DNA of 64,000 nucleotides from Paenibacillus thalictri (GTDB lineage: Bacteria > Bacillota > Bacilli > Paenibacillales > NBRC-103111). This document shows, in pieces, positions 18,001 to 27,059 of the stretch (within the stretch, counting starts at the first letter, position 1; each line of letters opens with the position of its first letter). A program made the position numbers and the translations under genes. The notes beneath the pieces were generated by a model that saw nothing but the letters and a program-made list of their open reading frames with translations, did no database searches and was not told where the DNA came from. The stretch spans positions 186,001-250,000 of the forward strand of contig NZ_SIRE01000015.1 in the NCBI RefSeq assembly GCF_004307995.1. Reading direction: 5' to 3'.

Positions 18001-21000
18001 GCAGCCTCCGAGTCCTGCAGGATTTGCGTCATGCGCTGCACAGGTACGGTGCGGTCGATGGGGAGGTAGACGGCTCCGCTTTTGAAAATGCCGATGATCG
18101 CGACGATCGCCGTAAGCGACCGTTCCCCGATGAAAGCCGCCACCTTGCCCGGCCCGATCCCTCGTTTGACCAGCGCGCGGGCAACCCGGTTCGAGCGCTG
18201 CTGAAGCTCGATGTAGGAGATCGTCTGCCCGGCATGCACGACGGCATCCTTTGCCGCAAACCGCACGCAGCTCCGCTCCAGCAGTTGGATCACCGTCTGC
18301 CCGCGGTAGTAGGACTGCGGCAGCGGATTGAAGGCAAGCAGCTCCGCCTTCCTCTCCTCTGAGACAAGCCCGATCTCCGCCAGCATGAGTTCAGGGTCGC
18401 CAAGAGCTGTGCGTACGACATGCAGGAACGTCTCGGCCATCGTCCGGACGGTCCGGTCGTGAAACAGCGATGTTTTGTACTCCCAGTGGATGTCGGCGCC
18501 CTCCTCCTGCTCCTCGATTTCGACGAGCAGATCGAACTTCGCCTTATGCAGCGCAATCCGCTGCGGAACCAAGCTCCCCTTGCCGGTTCGGCCCCCGTTC
18601 CGGCGGTCCACGCTGACCAGCATCGTATCAAACAGCGGGTTTCGGTTCGCTTCGCGAACCGGTACAACCCGCTTCACCAGCTCCTCGAACGGATACAACT
18701 GACGCGCCAGACCTTGTAGAAGCACCTCTTGCGTCTCCTTCGCAAAAGCGAGGAAGCGCTTAGCCGAATGCGGACGGCTGCGGATGGCGAGTGTGCTCAC
18801 GAACATGCCGACGGTCTCCTGAAACTCGCCATACTGCCGGTCGGAGGCGGGGATGCCGACCGCTATATCGTCCTGCCCGGCATATTTGGACAGCCACACG
18901 CCGTACAAGCTGATCCAGAGGGCAAACGGAGTAACCGCATGCTCCCTGGCAAATGCCCGCAGCTTCCTCAACGTATCCACATCCAGCGAGACCGTCTCCC
19001 TTGCTCCTTCGTCGCTGTAGCGCTCGGGTCTAGGCTGATCCAGCGGCAGCTCCAGCGGGGGCAGCGGGCTCTCGAATTGCGACAGCCAATACGACTCCTG
19101 TTCGCGGAACGCGGGGCTGTCGGTTTGCGCCTTTTGCCACATGGTATAATCCGCGTATGGACGCGGAGGTGTTTTCAACAGCTCTCCTTCATACAGCGCC
19201 GCCCATTCTTCCAAAATCACGTCCACGGATACCGCATCCGAGACGATATGATGCATGTCGAGGAACAAATACGTTTCATCGCCCGCATGCACCAGCTTCA
19301 CCTGCAGCAGCGGCGCCTGCTCAAGGTCGAACGGCCGCACCCACTCCGGCAGCCGGAAAGCCAGTTCGTCGGCGCTGGCAAGCTGTTCCGCCGAAGCGGA
19401 CAGTTCCACCTGATCATGCACGCGCTGAACAGGCTCCCCGTCCTGCAGGTGGAACGAAGTGCGAAGCGCCGCATGCCGATGCGTCAGCGTCTTGAATGCG
19501 GCGTTCAGCTTCGCCAGATCGATCGCGCCACCGCCCACAGACGGGTCGTAGCGCCATAACATCGGCATGTTGTATGTGCAGGCATCCGGCTGTTGCAGCT
19601 GCGCAATGTACATATGCCGCTGCGCATAGGTGAGCGGGTACCCTGTCTGCGCAGCCGCTTCGGCAATTCGGGGAGCGGAGGCGCTCTGTGAGCGAACGAC
19701 CTCGGCCAGACGACGAACGGTAGGCGCGTCGAACACGGCGCGGATCGGCAGCTGGACGCCGAACGCATCGTTCGCTCTCGCAACCAGCTTCATCGCAGAT
19801 AAGGAATGCCCGCCCCTTTCGAAAAAGTTATCGTCAATCGCCACGCTGTTTGTTCCAAGCACTTCGTTCCACAGTTCCAGCAGTTGCCGTTCCGTTTCAT
19901 CACGTGGCCCTTCGGCCTGCAGATTCACTTCCGCTCTGCCCTGCTCCGGCTCGGGAAGCGCGCCGCGGTCGACTTTGCCGTTGCTTAAGAGAGGCATCTG
20001 CTGCAGTTGGACGTAGAACGGCGGCACCATATACCCCGGCAGAAACTTTAGCAAATACGCCTGCAGCTCCTCACCCGGCACATCCCGCCTTGCCGTGAAA
20101 TAGGCGCAGAGCATTCGGCTCTCGCCCTCCCCTCTCACGAGCACGACCGCCTCCTGGACCGCCTCATGCTGCACCAGGCGCAGCTCGATCTCCATGAGTT
20201 CGATGCGGTAACCTCTAATTTTCACCTGATGATCCCGTCGGCCGAAAAACTCGATCGAGCCGTCCTCACGCCACCGGGCCAAGTCTCCCGTCTTGTAAAG
20301 GCGCTCGCCCGGCCGGAACGGGCTGTCAAGAAACCGCTCCGCCGTCAGCTCCGGCTTGCCCAGGTAGCCGCGCGCCACGCCATCGCCGCCGACCCACAGC
20401 TCGCCCGTCTCACCGACGCCGAGCAGTTGCCCGCCTTCGTCCACGATATACGCCGTCGAGTTGCTGATCGGCGCACCGATCGGAACCGCCAGCTCGTATT
20501 CCCGCTCCACGAGCTGGCACGTGGACATCGTCGTATTTTCCGTCGGGCCGTACCCGTTGAACAACTGGAGATCCGGGCAACTGCGGAGCACGTCGGCCGC
20601 GATGTGCGGCACCATCACGTCACCACCGACAAGCAAACAACGCAGTGAAGCAAAGACATCCGCCCGCTGCGTGGCCAGATGGTGGAACAATGGAGTTGCC
20701 GCGACCATCATTGTAATGCTGTGCCGCTCGATCACCCGCTTCAGCTTTTCGGCGTCCAGCAGCTCCTCCTGCTCCGCCAGCACTAGCGAGCAGCCGTTCA
20801 GCAGCGCGCCCCATATTTCCAGCTTCGACGCGTCAAAGTTGAGCGCAACGGCCTGCAGCACACGGTCGCGTCCATGTTCGAATGTCATGTGGTTCGTGTT
20901 GCGGACGAGCCGGACGATGCCCTGGTGCTCGATCATAACGCCTTTGGGTAAGCCGGTCGAGCCGGATGTATACATCACGTAAGCCAGATTCGTCGGGCTT

Positions 21001-24000
21001 GCGGCAGAGGAAGGTACCGGCTGCAAAGCCGTATCGATCGGTTGCGGCTGTATTGGGTTTACCCCCTCCTCACCGCCAACCTCCTCCATGCGTACGACCC
21101 GCCCGTGCCACGAGCTTAAACGTTCTGCGTGCCGGGTGGACGAGATCACAAGGACTGCTGCAGAATCATCCAGCATATAGCGGAGCCTCTCCACCGGCAG
21201 CTCGGGGTCAAGTGACAAGTAAGCGCCGCCGGCCTTAAGGATGGCGAGAATGCTTACGAAGCATCCGACCGAGCGCGGCAGCATGACGCCAACGACCCGA
21301 TCTGTGCCTACACCCAGCTGCCGCAGCAGGCGGGCAACCTCGTCAGCCCTGCGGTTGAGAGCCCGGTAAGTGACGACCTCGTCCCCATAAATGAGCGCAG
21401 GGTCGTTCGGATACAGCCACGCCTGCTCCTCGAACAGCTCTTGGATGCACTTGTCCCGGGGGTACGCGGTCGCCGTATCGTTCACGCGCCGCACCCACTC
21501 GAGCCGGTCCGCTTCATAGGGAAGCGCCAAAGATCCGGTCCGGCAGGCGGGTTCGGCAGCCAGCGCCCACTCTATGAGGGCGACGAAGTTCGCCGCCAGC
21601 TTTTCCACCGTCTCATGGGTAAACAGCGCCTTCGCATAGTCGAAGCAAAAATACAGCTCCCCTCCGACCTCCTCCCCTTCCAACAGCAGCTCAAACATCG
21701 CGTCCTGCGGCGGCAGCGGCAATGGGGTGACGGTCAGCCCCGGAAGCACTAGCGCTCGCGATCCGATGTTTTGCCAGACGAACGCGGTGTGCAGCAGCGG
21801 ATTCAAGGAGGAATCCTCCCGCTCCTGATCCTGCAGTACATGACGGACAAGCGCTTCGAACGGATAGCGGTCATGCTCATACGCGTCCATGAGCTGGCTC
21901 TCGATGCGGCGCACCCATTCCTGGAGGCTCATGTCGCGCTCCATCCGGCTTCGTACCGCCAGTGTGCTGACAAACATGCCTACATTCGGCTGCAGCTCGG
22001 GGTGGTGACGGGAGGCGGTGACGGTACCGACGACCAGATCAGTCTGTCCGGTCCAACGATGGAGCAGCAAGTTATAAAGGGCGAATAACCCGGCAAAAAG
22101 CGTCCGCGCGTGCCGGTGCGACCATGCCGTGAGCTGCGCGCTCCGCACGGCGTCCAGTTGGAACGCAAAGCGCCCGGCTTCCCGCGTTGGCTGAGCGGTA
22201 CGCGACTTGTCATAAGGCAGGCGGAGCGGCGTCACCGGCTCGCGATACTGCTCCATCCAGTAGGATTCATCGGCGCAGGCGGCGGGCGATGCCAAGTAAC
22301 GCCGCTCCCACTCCGCATAGTCTGTGTAGGTGAGGCGAAGGGCGGACAGCTGCCGCCCAGCATACAGCGCCGCCAAGTCGTGCATGATCGTGGCGAGTGA
22401 AGTACCGTCACAGGCGATGTGATGGACGTCCAGCAGCAGCCGGTGCGACTGCTCTCCCGTACGGAGCAGCACCGCGCGAATGACCGGCTCCTCACCAAGG
22501 CGGAACGGACGGACGAAGCACGCCGCCTCATCCTCACCTACGATAGGGAGCACCGGCTCCATCAGCTCGCGAACTTGCTGCCTCCCCTCCCCATCCTGCA
22601 GAAAAAAGAACGTGCGAAGCGAGCCATGCCGCTCCAAAACGTCCCGGAACGCTTGGCGGAGCCGCTCCACATCAAGCGGACCGTCGATTTGCCAGATGCT
22701 GGGTATGTTGTACGCCGTGCTGCCTTGATGCAGATGATGCTCGAGGAACAGCCTCGTCTGAGCGGTCGACAGTGGGTAGACGTCCTTGTCCCCGACCGGC
22801 TCAAGCGGCAGCAACTGCCCGTCAGTCGGATGCTCCGACTGTGCGGCGAGCAGACGCGCAGATGCGTGGACGGAGGGATTCTGGAACAAGCTTTTGATCG
22901 AAAATGGCACGCCCAGCAGCTGCCGCACCTTCGCGACAAGCATCATCGCCTTGATCGAGTGGCCCCCGCATTCGAAGAAGCTATCTTGAACGCCGACATC
23001 CTCACGCTGAAGAACCTCGCGCCAGAGCGTGAGCAGTTGGCGCTCCCGTTCGCTCTCCTCACCACCGTCCGCTGCTTGAGGCTCATCTGCCGGCTCGCTT
23101 GCAGACCCGCTCGCAGTCCTGCTCGAAGCCGCTTCCGGCAGCGATTGGCGATCGATTTTGCCGTTGGTGTTCAGCGGCATTTTGTCCAGCGCGATGAGGC
23201 GGCTCGGCAGCATGTAATCCGGCAGCATACGCCGCAGATGCTGCTTAACTGAATCCGCGGACAGCGTCTCCTCCGCACCCGCGCCCGTGCTGTAATAGGC
23301 GTGGAGCTCCTTATCCGCCCCGTTTCCTTCAACGACGACAACCGCTTCCTTCACGCCTGCAATGCGCAGCAGATGCTGCTCGATCTCGGCGATCTCGATA
23401 CGGTAGCCGCGGATTTTGACTTGATGATCCGCCCGGCCGAGAAACTCAATCGCGCCATCCGGACGCCTGCGCGCCAAGTCGCCGGTCTTGTAAAGCCGTT
23501 CGCCTTCGCAAAACGGGCTGGCCGCAAATTTCTGTGCGGTCAGCTCCGGCTCATGCAAATAACCGCGCGCCACGCCGTCCCCGCCGACCCACAGCTCGCC
23601 CGCCGTGCCATCGGGCACTTGTTGCCCGGCTTCATCCACAATGTAGGCCGTTGAGTTGCTGATCGGATACCCGATCGGAATCGCATCCTCATGGTCGCGG
23701 TCGATTACATAACATGTAGAGAACGTCGTGTTCTCCGTCGGCCCATATCCGTTGACCACGCGCATCTGCGGATGCTGACGCCTGACGAGCGCAATCAAGT
23801 CCGGCCGCAGTACATCGCCGCCGACGAGGAGGCTGTGAAGCGGAGCGAATAAGCTCGGACGCTCCAGCGCAAGCTGGTGAAAAAGCGGCGCGGTCAGCCA
23901 TAGAATCGTAATGCCGCGCTGCAGCAGGCAAACTTCCAACTGCTCGGCATCGAGAATCGTCGATTGGGGCTCGAGGACAAGCGTCAGGCCGTTCAGCAGC

Positions 24001-24791
24001 GCCCCCCAAATCTCGAACGTCGAAGCGTCAAAACCCGGCGCCCCTGTCTGCAACATCCGGTCCATTCCCGGCGCGAACGTGATGTAATTCGTCTGCTTCA
24101 CTAGCCGGATCACGCCCCGATGCTCGACCATGACGCCCTTCGGTTTGCCTGTGGATCCGGACGTGAACATGACGTAAGCTAGGCTCGTCGCGGCTTGTGA
24201 TGCTTGAGTGTCGGTTGCGGCGAGCTCGTTCGCCCGCTGCAGTTCTCGGCCGCACGAGATTCCACCACGGCCGCTCTCGGCCGACGTACCGTCCACTCGT
24301 ATCCAATCTAAGCCAGCCGCTATCCCCGCCGGCGTTCCGACCCGATGCTGCCGGGCTGAGCCGACTATGTTTCCATCGTCGATCACGATGATCTCGCCAA
24401 GGTAACCCGCAAGCCGGCTGTGATACTCCTCGGACGTAATCACGAGGGTTATGCCGCTGTCCCGCAGCAGAGACCGGAGCCGCCCTTCCGGCAGGTCGGG
24501 ACCAAGCGGCACGTAGGCGCCTCCCGCCTTCAGGACGGCAAGCTCACTCGCGATAAAGTCGAACGAGCGATCGAGAAACACGCCGGTTAGCTGCTCGTTT
24601 TTCAAAGCCCGGTTGCGAAGCTCTTGTTCAATCTGCATGGCCCGGTCGTTCAACTCGCTGTACGTGAATGCACGCCCTCTATCGATAACGGCTGTGTGGG
24701 CCGCATATTCGTCCATCTGTGAAGCAAATAACCCGTGGATCGTTGCCTCTCTCGGATATTTGGTTGCCGTTTCGTTCAATCGGTTACTCAT
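15093..24791 (-). CDS. Three-module NRPS with terminal thioester reductase (A-T-C-A-T-C-A-T-R)
   Basis: 3,232 residues. A1 about 10-570, T1 Ser612, C1 about 670-1100 (HHIACDG 790-796), A2 about 1110-1625, T2 Ser1663, C2 about 1715-2150 (HHIVSDA 1847-1853), A3 about 2160-2660, T3 Ser2696, reductase about 2857-3225 (GGTGYIG 2865-2871, catalytic YVQSK 3025-3029). By manual alignment to GrsA the specificity residues read DAFWLGGTFK for A1 (near the classic Val code), about DALVLGGTMK for A2 and about DALFLANVVK for A3 (no confident match). There is no starter C domain, epimerase or thioesterase. Reductive release should give a tripeptide aldehyde, alcohol or cyclic imine/pyrazinone-type product. 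A 100-residue Ala/Gly/Asp-rich linker separates T3 from R. GGAGGT Shine-Dalgarno; last gene of an operon with MFS and PPTase genes. Confidence 0.95.
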   Translation of the reverse strand: MSNRLNETATKYPREATIHGLFASQMDEYAAHTAVIDRGRAFTYSELNDRAMQIEQELRNRALKNEQLTGVFLDRSFDFIASELAVLKAGGAYVPLGPDLPEGRLRSLLRDSGITLVITSEEYHSRLAGYLGEIIVIDDGNIVGSARQHRVGTPAGIAAGLDWIRVDGTSAESGRGGISCGRELQRANELAATDTQASQAATSLAYVMFTSGSTGKPKGVMVEHRGVIRLVKQTNYITFAPGMDRMLQTGAPGFDASTFEIWGALLNGLTLVLEPQSTILDAEQLEVCLLQRGITILWLTAPLFHQLALERPSLFAPLHSLLVGGDVLRPDLIALVRRQHPQMRVVNGYGPTENTTFSTCYVIDRDHEDAIPIGYPISNSTAYIVDEAGQQVPDGTAGELWVGGDGVARGYLHEPELTAQKFAASPFCEGERLYKTGDLARRRPDGAIEFLGRADHQVKIRGYRIEIAEIEQHLLRIAGVKEAVVVVEGNGADKELHAYYSTGAGAEETLSADSVKQHLRRMLPDYMLPSRLIALDKMPLNTNGKIDRQSLPEAASSRTASGSASEPADEPQAADGGEESERERQLLTLWREVLQREDVGVQDSFFECGGHSIKAMMLVAKVRQLLGVPFSIKSLFQNPSVHASARLLAAQSEHPTDGQLLPLEPVGDKDVYPLSTAQTRLFLEHHLHQGSTAYNIPSIWQIDGPLDVERLRQAFRDVLERHGSLRTFFFLQDGEGRQQVRELMEPVLPIVGEDEAACFVRPFRLGEEPVIRAVLLRTGEQSHRLLLDVHHIACDGTSLATIMHDLAALYAGRQLSALRLTYTDYAEWERRYLASPAACADESYWMEQYREPVTPLRLPYDKSRTAQPTREAGRFAFQLDAVRSAQLTAWSHRHARTLFAGLFALYNLLLHRWTGQTDLVVGTVTASRHHPELQPNVGMFVSTLAVRSRMERDMSLQEWVRRIESQLMDAYEHDRYPFEALVRHVLQDQEREDSSLNPLLHTAFVWQNIGSRALVLPGLTVTPLPLPPQDAMFELLLEGEEVGGELYFCFDYAKALFTHETVEKLAANFVALIEWALAAEPACRTGSLALPYEADRLEWVRRVNDTATAYPRDKCIQELFEEQAWLYPNDPALIYGDEVVTYRALNRRADEVARLLRQLGVGTDRVVGVMLPRSVGCFVSILAILKAGGAYLSLDPELPVERLRYMLDDSAAVLVISSTRHAERLSSWHGRVVRMEEVGGEEGVNPIQPQPIDTALQPVPSSAASPTNLAYVMYTSGSTGLPKGVMIEHQGIVRLVRNTNHMTFEHGRDRVLQAVALNFDASKLEIWGALLNGCSLVLAEQEELLDAEKLKRVIERHSITMMVAATPLFHHLATQRADVFASLRCLLVGGDVMVPHIAADVLRSCPDLQLFNGYGPTENTTMSTCQLVEREYELAVPIGAPISNSTAYIVDEGGQLLGVGETGELWVGGDGVARGYLGKPELTAERFLDSPFRPGERLYKTGDLARWREDGSIEFFGRRDHQVKIRGYRIELMEIELRLVQHEAVQEAVVLVRGEGESRMLCAYFTARRDVPGEELQAYLLKFLPGYMVPPFYVQLQQMPLLSNGKVDRGALPEPEQGRAEVNLQAEGPRDETERQLLELWNEVLGTNSVAIDDNFFERGGHSLSAMKLVARANDAFGVQLPIRAVFDAPTVRRLAEVVRSQSASAPRIAEAAAQTGYPLTYAQRHMYIAQLQQPDACTYNMPMLWRYDPSVGGGAIDLAKLNAAFKTLTHRHAALRTSFHLQDGEPVQRVHDQVELSASAEQLASADELAFRLPEWVRPFDLEQAPLLQVKLVHAGDETYLFLDMHHIVSDAVSVDVILEEWAALYEGELLKTPPRPYADYTMWQKAQTDSPAFREQESYWLSQFESPLPPLELPLDQPRPERYSDEGARETVSLDVDTLRKLRAFAREHAVTPFALWISLYGVWLSKYAGQDDIAVGIPASDRQYGEFQETVGMFVSTLAIRSRPHSAKRFLAFAKETQEVLLQGLARQLYPFEELVKRVVPVREANRNPLFDTMLVSVDRRNGGRTGKGSLVPQRIALHKAKFDLLVEIEEQEEGADIHWEYKTSLFHDRTVRTMAETFLHVVRTALGDPELMLAEIGLVSEERKAELLAFNPLPQSYYRGQTVIQLLERSCVRFAAKDAVVHAGQTISYIELQQRSNRVARALVKRGIGPGKVAAFIGERSLTAIVAIIGIFKSGAVYLPIDRTVPVQRMTQILQDSEAAAAIVPPELQAGLESTMDGQLLELEELLLEPDASSVPYARSSDDLAYMIYTSGSTGRPKGVMIGERSFANAVEWHREFYRIGEGDHGTQYASLGFDASILEIFPYLIAGATLHIVPETIRLELDRLNAYYEEHGITVSFLPTPIAEAFMRLHNRSLRLLLTAGDKLNAFSPQRYEVYNNYGPTENTVVAACHLVTANEPNIPIGHPVSNSLLYVMDSHGQLRPIGLPGELCIAGVGLALGYWKLPEVTAKHFVPHPLDPSAKLYRTGDVARWRADGTLEFLGRMDDQVKIRGNRVELGEVEQIVSEYPGISQAVVIAVRNARGEQELCAFYVTDTELSREVWRVYCSARLPGYMIPSRFQHVTSIPLTTNGKIDRKRLLYLLPELPDVVQEEGEGTAAGTRDEWEALIMEAFREVLGGPVGLHDNFFEFGGDSMKAIRVIARLAQQLELSVNDLFERQTVAGLRAKLQEKAGEEREQAAAQAAPVRLSELKRELRTYRQRVIAETAAAAAAYAGAEVCTTVDAGASGADVGPDAFARRSALADGSADRWASEHVDHHMGAGAGEVVGTGKEASMTADPDRGAGDAADVSRFVGMYREVLLTGGTGYIGMHILHELLQETDCRLHLLVRASSKEAAAGIIGELWAFYFETPFASVQERVRFYAGDMTLERLGLSEDVYGELEDCIDCIIHSAAYTKHYGFARDFERSNVTGTVNMIRLAAEGRAKHLYYLSTLSVALGTTPERSGHIFSEYTVADGRASDNYYVQSKLEAEKRIWAHHQEGHGATIIRLGNIVFHSETGKFQRNIEDNAFYRLIRGLIHLRRMPDLPARSLDFSFVDCASRAVARIVAAGVPDAVIHVAHPHPISYRRLARLLNEAAQLEGDIQLQAVQEILREIAAASAGQVKSASQHSQGLEQVRLELEGETSSQSSPLLLCSTKSMLLLRRLNVEWPLVQREHIERMLEHCRQVGFL

Positions 24792-24816
24792 CTAGCTGGT
24801 ACCTCCATCGCCAAAT

Positions 24817-26058
24817 TCAAATCTCGTCTGCAATTCGCGGAATAAAAAGAACAAGCAAGGAAAGCACGAGCCCCCCGGCTCCATTCAGCAAAATAATATC
24901 CGTAATCGGCCACACGCTGGCCAAGTACCCGTTCAGCAGCAGCGAGAACGGAATGACGGCGAAGCATACCGTCTTCAAGATCGCGAAGAAGCGGCCCTTC
25001 ATCTCGTCTGGTACGCCGTGTTGAAACAGGATCATCGACATTCCGTTCACGACGGCGAGTAAAGCCCCAAACAGGAACACACAGAGGAGCAGGGGCGCCA
25101 TTCCACGGAAGGCACCGAGTCCCATGAACGCCAGGCACAGCACAGCCAGTACAGTCACATACAGCCCATAAATGCGTTTGTACCGCTTCACGAAGCTGAA
25201 GGAAACGAACGCCAGCAGCGCCCCGATCGACATCGCCAGCTCCAGAGCGGCCACCCAGGAGATGCTCTGATTCAGCACTTCTTTGACGACGATTGGGATG
25301 AAGATGACGATCGGCGAAATAAACAAATTCAGCGCCGAGAACAGGCCGAGCAGGCTGAAGATCGCTTTGTTCCCCCAAATAAACGAAAAACCACTTTTGA
25401 ACTGATCTCGGTAAGATTCAGGTGCAGGCTCGTCGATGCTGGCGGATTGTGGAGGCAACGGGGTTCGAATCATGGCCACGAACAGCAGGGATACCACGAA
25501 GGTGAGCGCATTGAAGAAGAAAATACCGGATTGGCCGAGCACCGTGACAAGTACGGACACGCACAGCGCGCCGGCAATATTGGAAATCTCGATGACGGAT
25601 GAATCGAAAGCCGCCGCGGAAGCCAAGTGGCGCTCGCTCGTCAGCTGCAGCAGCGAGCTGTTCGAGGCCGCTTCGAACAGCGGGATCAGCGCGGCGGCCA
25701 GGAAGCAGCAGCCGAACACGAGCGGCAGCGGCGTGTAGCCGATATAGAAGAGGAAGCCGAGGAGCAGGAACAGTAAGCAGCGGATTGCGTCCGCGACTAT
25801 CATGCATCGTCTTCGATCGAAGCGGTCGACGAGGGGGCCGAGAAGCGGGCCGAACAGCACAACCGGCAGAAAGGTGAGCGCCATCATGACGCCGAGCTGC
25901 AGTTGGCCTCCGGCCGCGTTTGAGGAGATGAGCCACCAAGAGAGCGAGATCAGGAACACTTTATCCCCCAGCCCGGATACGAAACGGCCCACATACAATT
26001 TACGAAAGTCCTTATACAAATAAAATGGATGCTCGGAAAGCTTGCTCCAATTCGCCAC
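24817..26058 (-). CDS. MFS exporter (enterobactin-exporter-like), NRPS cluster
   Basis: 413 residues with about 12 hydrophobic segments. The MFS cytoplasmic loop motif appears as GPLLGPLVDRFDRRR near residues 72-86. Belongs to the MFS_3-type group often found beside siderophore and peptide NRPS genes, so export of the NRPS product or self-protection is the likely role. Starts at GTG (MANWSKL) with GAGGGG about nine bases upstream. The gap to the NRPS is 25 bases and to the PPTase 44 bases, consistent with one transcript. Confidence 0.9.
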   Translation of the reverse strand: MANWSKLSEHPFYLYKDFRKLYVGRFVSGLGDKVFLISLSWWLISSNAAGGQLQLGVMMALTFLPVVLFGPLLGPLVDRFDRRRCMIVADAIRCLLFLLLGFLFYIGYTPLPLVFGCCFLAAALIPLFEAASNSSLLQLTSERHLASAAAFDSSVIEISNIAGALCVSVLVTVLGQSGIFFFNALTFVVSLLFVAMIRTPLPPQSASIDEPAPESYRDQFKSGFSFIWGNKAIFSLLGLFSALNLFISPIVIFIPIVVKEVLNQSISWVAALELAMSIGALLAFVSFSFVKRYKRIYGLYVTVLAVLCLAFMGLGAFRGMAPLLLCVFLFGALLAVVNGMSMILFQHGVPDEMKGRFFAILKTVCFAVIPFSLLLNGYLASVWPITDIILLNGAGGLVLSLLVLFIPRIADEI

Positions 26059-26102
26059 TTTTCATTTCCCCTCTTCGATTAGCGATCCTTCATCGTTATG
26101 TC

Positions 26103-26783
26103 TCAGCCTTCCTTGGCGACAAGCTGCAGGAAAGCGCGCAGCATCGGCAATGTGTCGACCTTCTCCACCCGCTCCGGAAAATTACGCGATGCGCAGCAAA
26201 CGGCGATTTGAACGTCCGGCTCGACGTTATACGATCGGACCGCCCAAGCTTCATCGCCACTCACCCGATCTCCCAGCACGCCGTAGGAAGGCAGCGACTC
26301 GCCGATCCCTTTGCCGGTCGCCTTGACATAGCTCTCCTTCCGCGTCCACAGCCGGTAAAACTCCCGGTCCCTCTCGAAACCCTCCCGCTCGAGCAGCGAG
26401 CGGCATTCATCGGTGGTGAACACGAGCCTGGCGACGCCAAGGTCGGCGCGCTCGACAATTTCGATATCGCAGCCGACCGGCTCCTCGGCAATGGCCGCGG
26501 CGACATAAATGCCGGCATGCGAGCAGTTGAAGTGGAAAGGGACGGGAAGCTGCAGCGCAGGCTTCCCCCATTCCCCAATTTGAAACGCGATGTCCCGATT
26601 GCGCAGCCCGAAGGCGCGCATCACGGTGTAACGGATGAAAATATCCGCCAGCATACTGCGGTCCCGGTCTTCTTGATGCCGGTACCGGAGCAGACGGCGT
26701 CTTTTGTCCGAATCTATACAAGCCAGCAGTTGTTCGCGGTATGCCGCCAGTTCTGCCGGTAAAGTCAACAAGGCCAGCTTCAT
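26103..26783 (-). CDS. sfp: Sfp-type 4'-phosphopantetheinyl transferase
   Basis: 226 residues, the usual Sfp length. All diagnostic motifs are present: FNCSHAG (about 85-91), VGCDIE (103-108, Mg-binding Asp and Glu) and WTRKESYVKATGKG (146-159). It converts the three apo-T domains of the neighbouring NRPS to the holo form using CoA. First gene of the PPTase-MFS-NRPS operon, which makes the cluster self-sufficient for activation. The Shine-Dalgarno is weak (GAGAGAG). Confidence 0.93.
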   Translation of the reverse strand: MKLALLTLPAELAAYREQLLACIDSDKRRRLLRYRHQEDRDRSMLADIFIRYTVMRAFGLRNRDIAFQIGEWGKPALQLPVPFHFNCSHAGIYVAAAIAEEPVGCDIEIVERADLGVARLVFTTDECRSLLEREGFERDREFYRLWTRKESYVKATGKGIGESLPSYGVLGDRVSGDEAWAVRSYNVEPDVQIAVCCASRNFPERVEKVDTLPMLRAFLQLVAKEG

Positions 26784-26854
26784 GCTCTCTCTCGCCTTTT
26801 CTTGAAGTCATATTCAGAAAGTCCAGCCGAGCTAGACGGCTGATTCCTATGCAA

Positions 26855-26877
26855 ATTATACCACCTATTTGTGTCAA
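26855..26877 (-). promoter_or_regulatory. Possible promoter of the NRPS operon (irregular spacing)
   Basis: On the minus strand TTGACA and TATAAT both occur perfectly but only 11 bases apart, too close for a standard SigA promoter. They lie about 70 bases upstream of the PPTase start. Either only the TATAAT is used or an activator is needed. Confidence 0.25.
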
Positions 26878-26926
26878 GCGTGTGTCGTTTGCTCCTTGCT
26901 ATATAGTTTTTGGAAATGAAAAAAAT

Positions 26927-26985
26927 CCACAACCGTGTGGTTGTGGCCATGTGGAGACAAACCGTCCACAATTCGGCGGCGGGTT
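26927..26985 (+). repeat. Dispersed repeat, copy 3, with hairpin
   Basis: A hairpin CCACAACC / GGTTGTGG (26927-26946) is followed by ATGTGGAGACAAACCGTCCACAATTCGGCGGCGGG, an internally deleted copy of the repeat. It marks the boundary between the NRPS operon and the rhuM region. Confidence 0.65.
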
Positions 26986-27059
26986 CTCTTAAAACTTCCT
27001 AGATGAACAATATTAAACCAAGCAGCCTCCCAAGAAAATCTATAGAGGTTAAATAGAAC

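Noticed and set aside
16131..24009. Many long open frames antisense or shifted within the NRPS gene
   Set aside because: High GC and strong third-position bias of the NRPS create them; none has a family match, while the NRPS frame has complete domain order.
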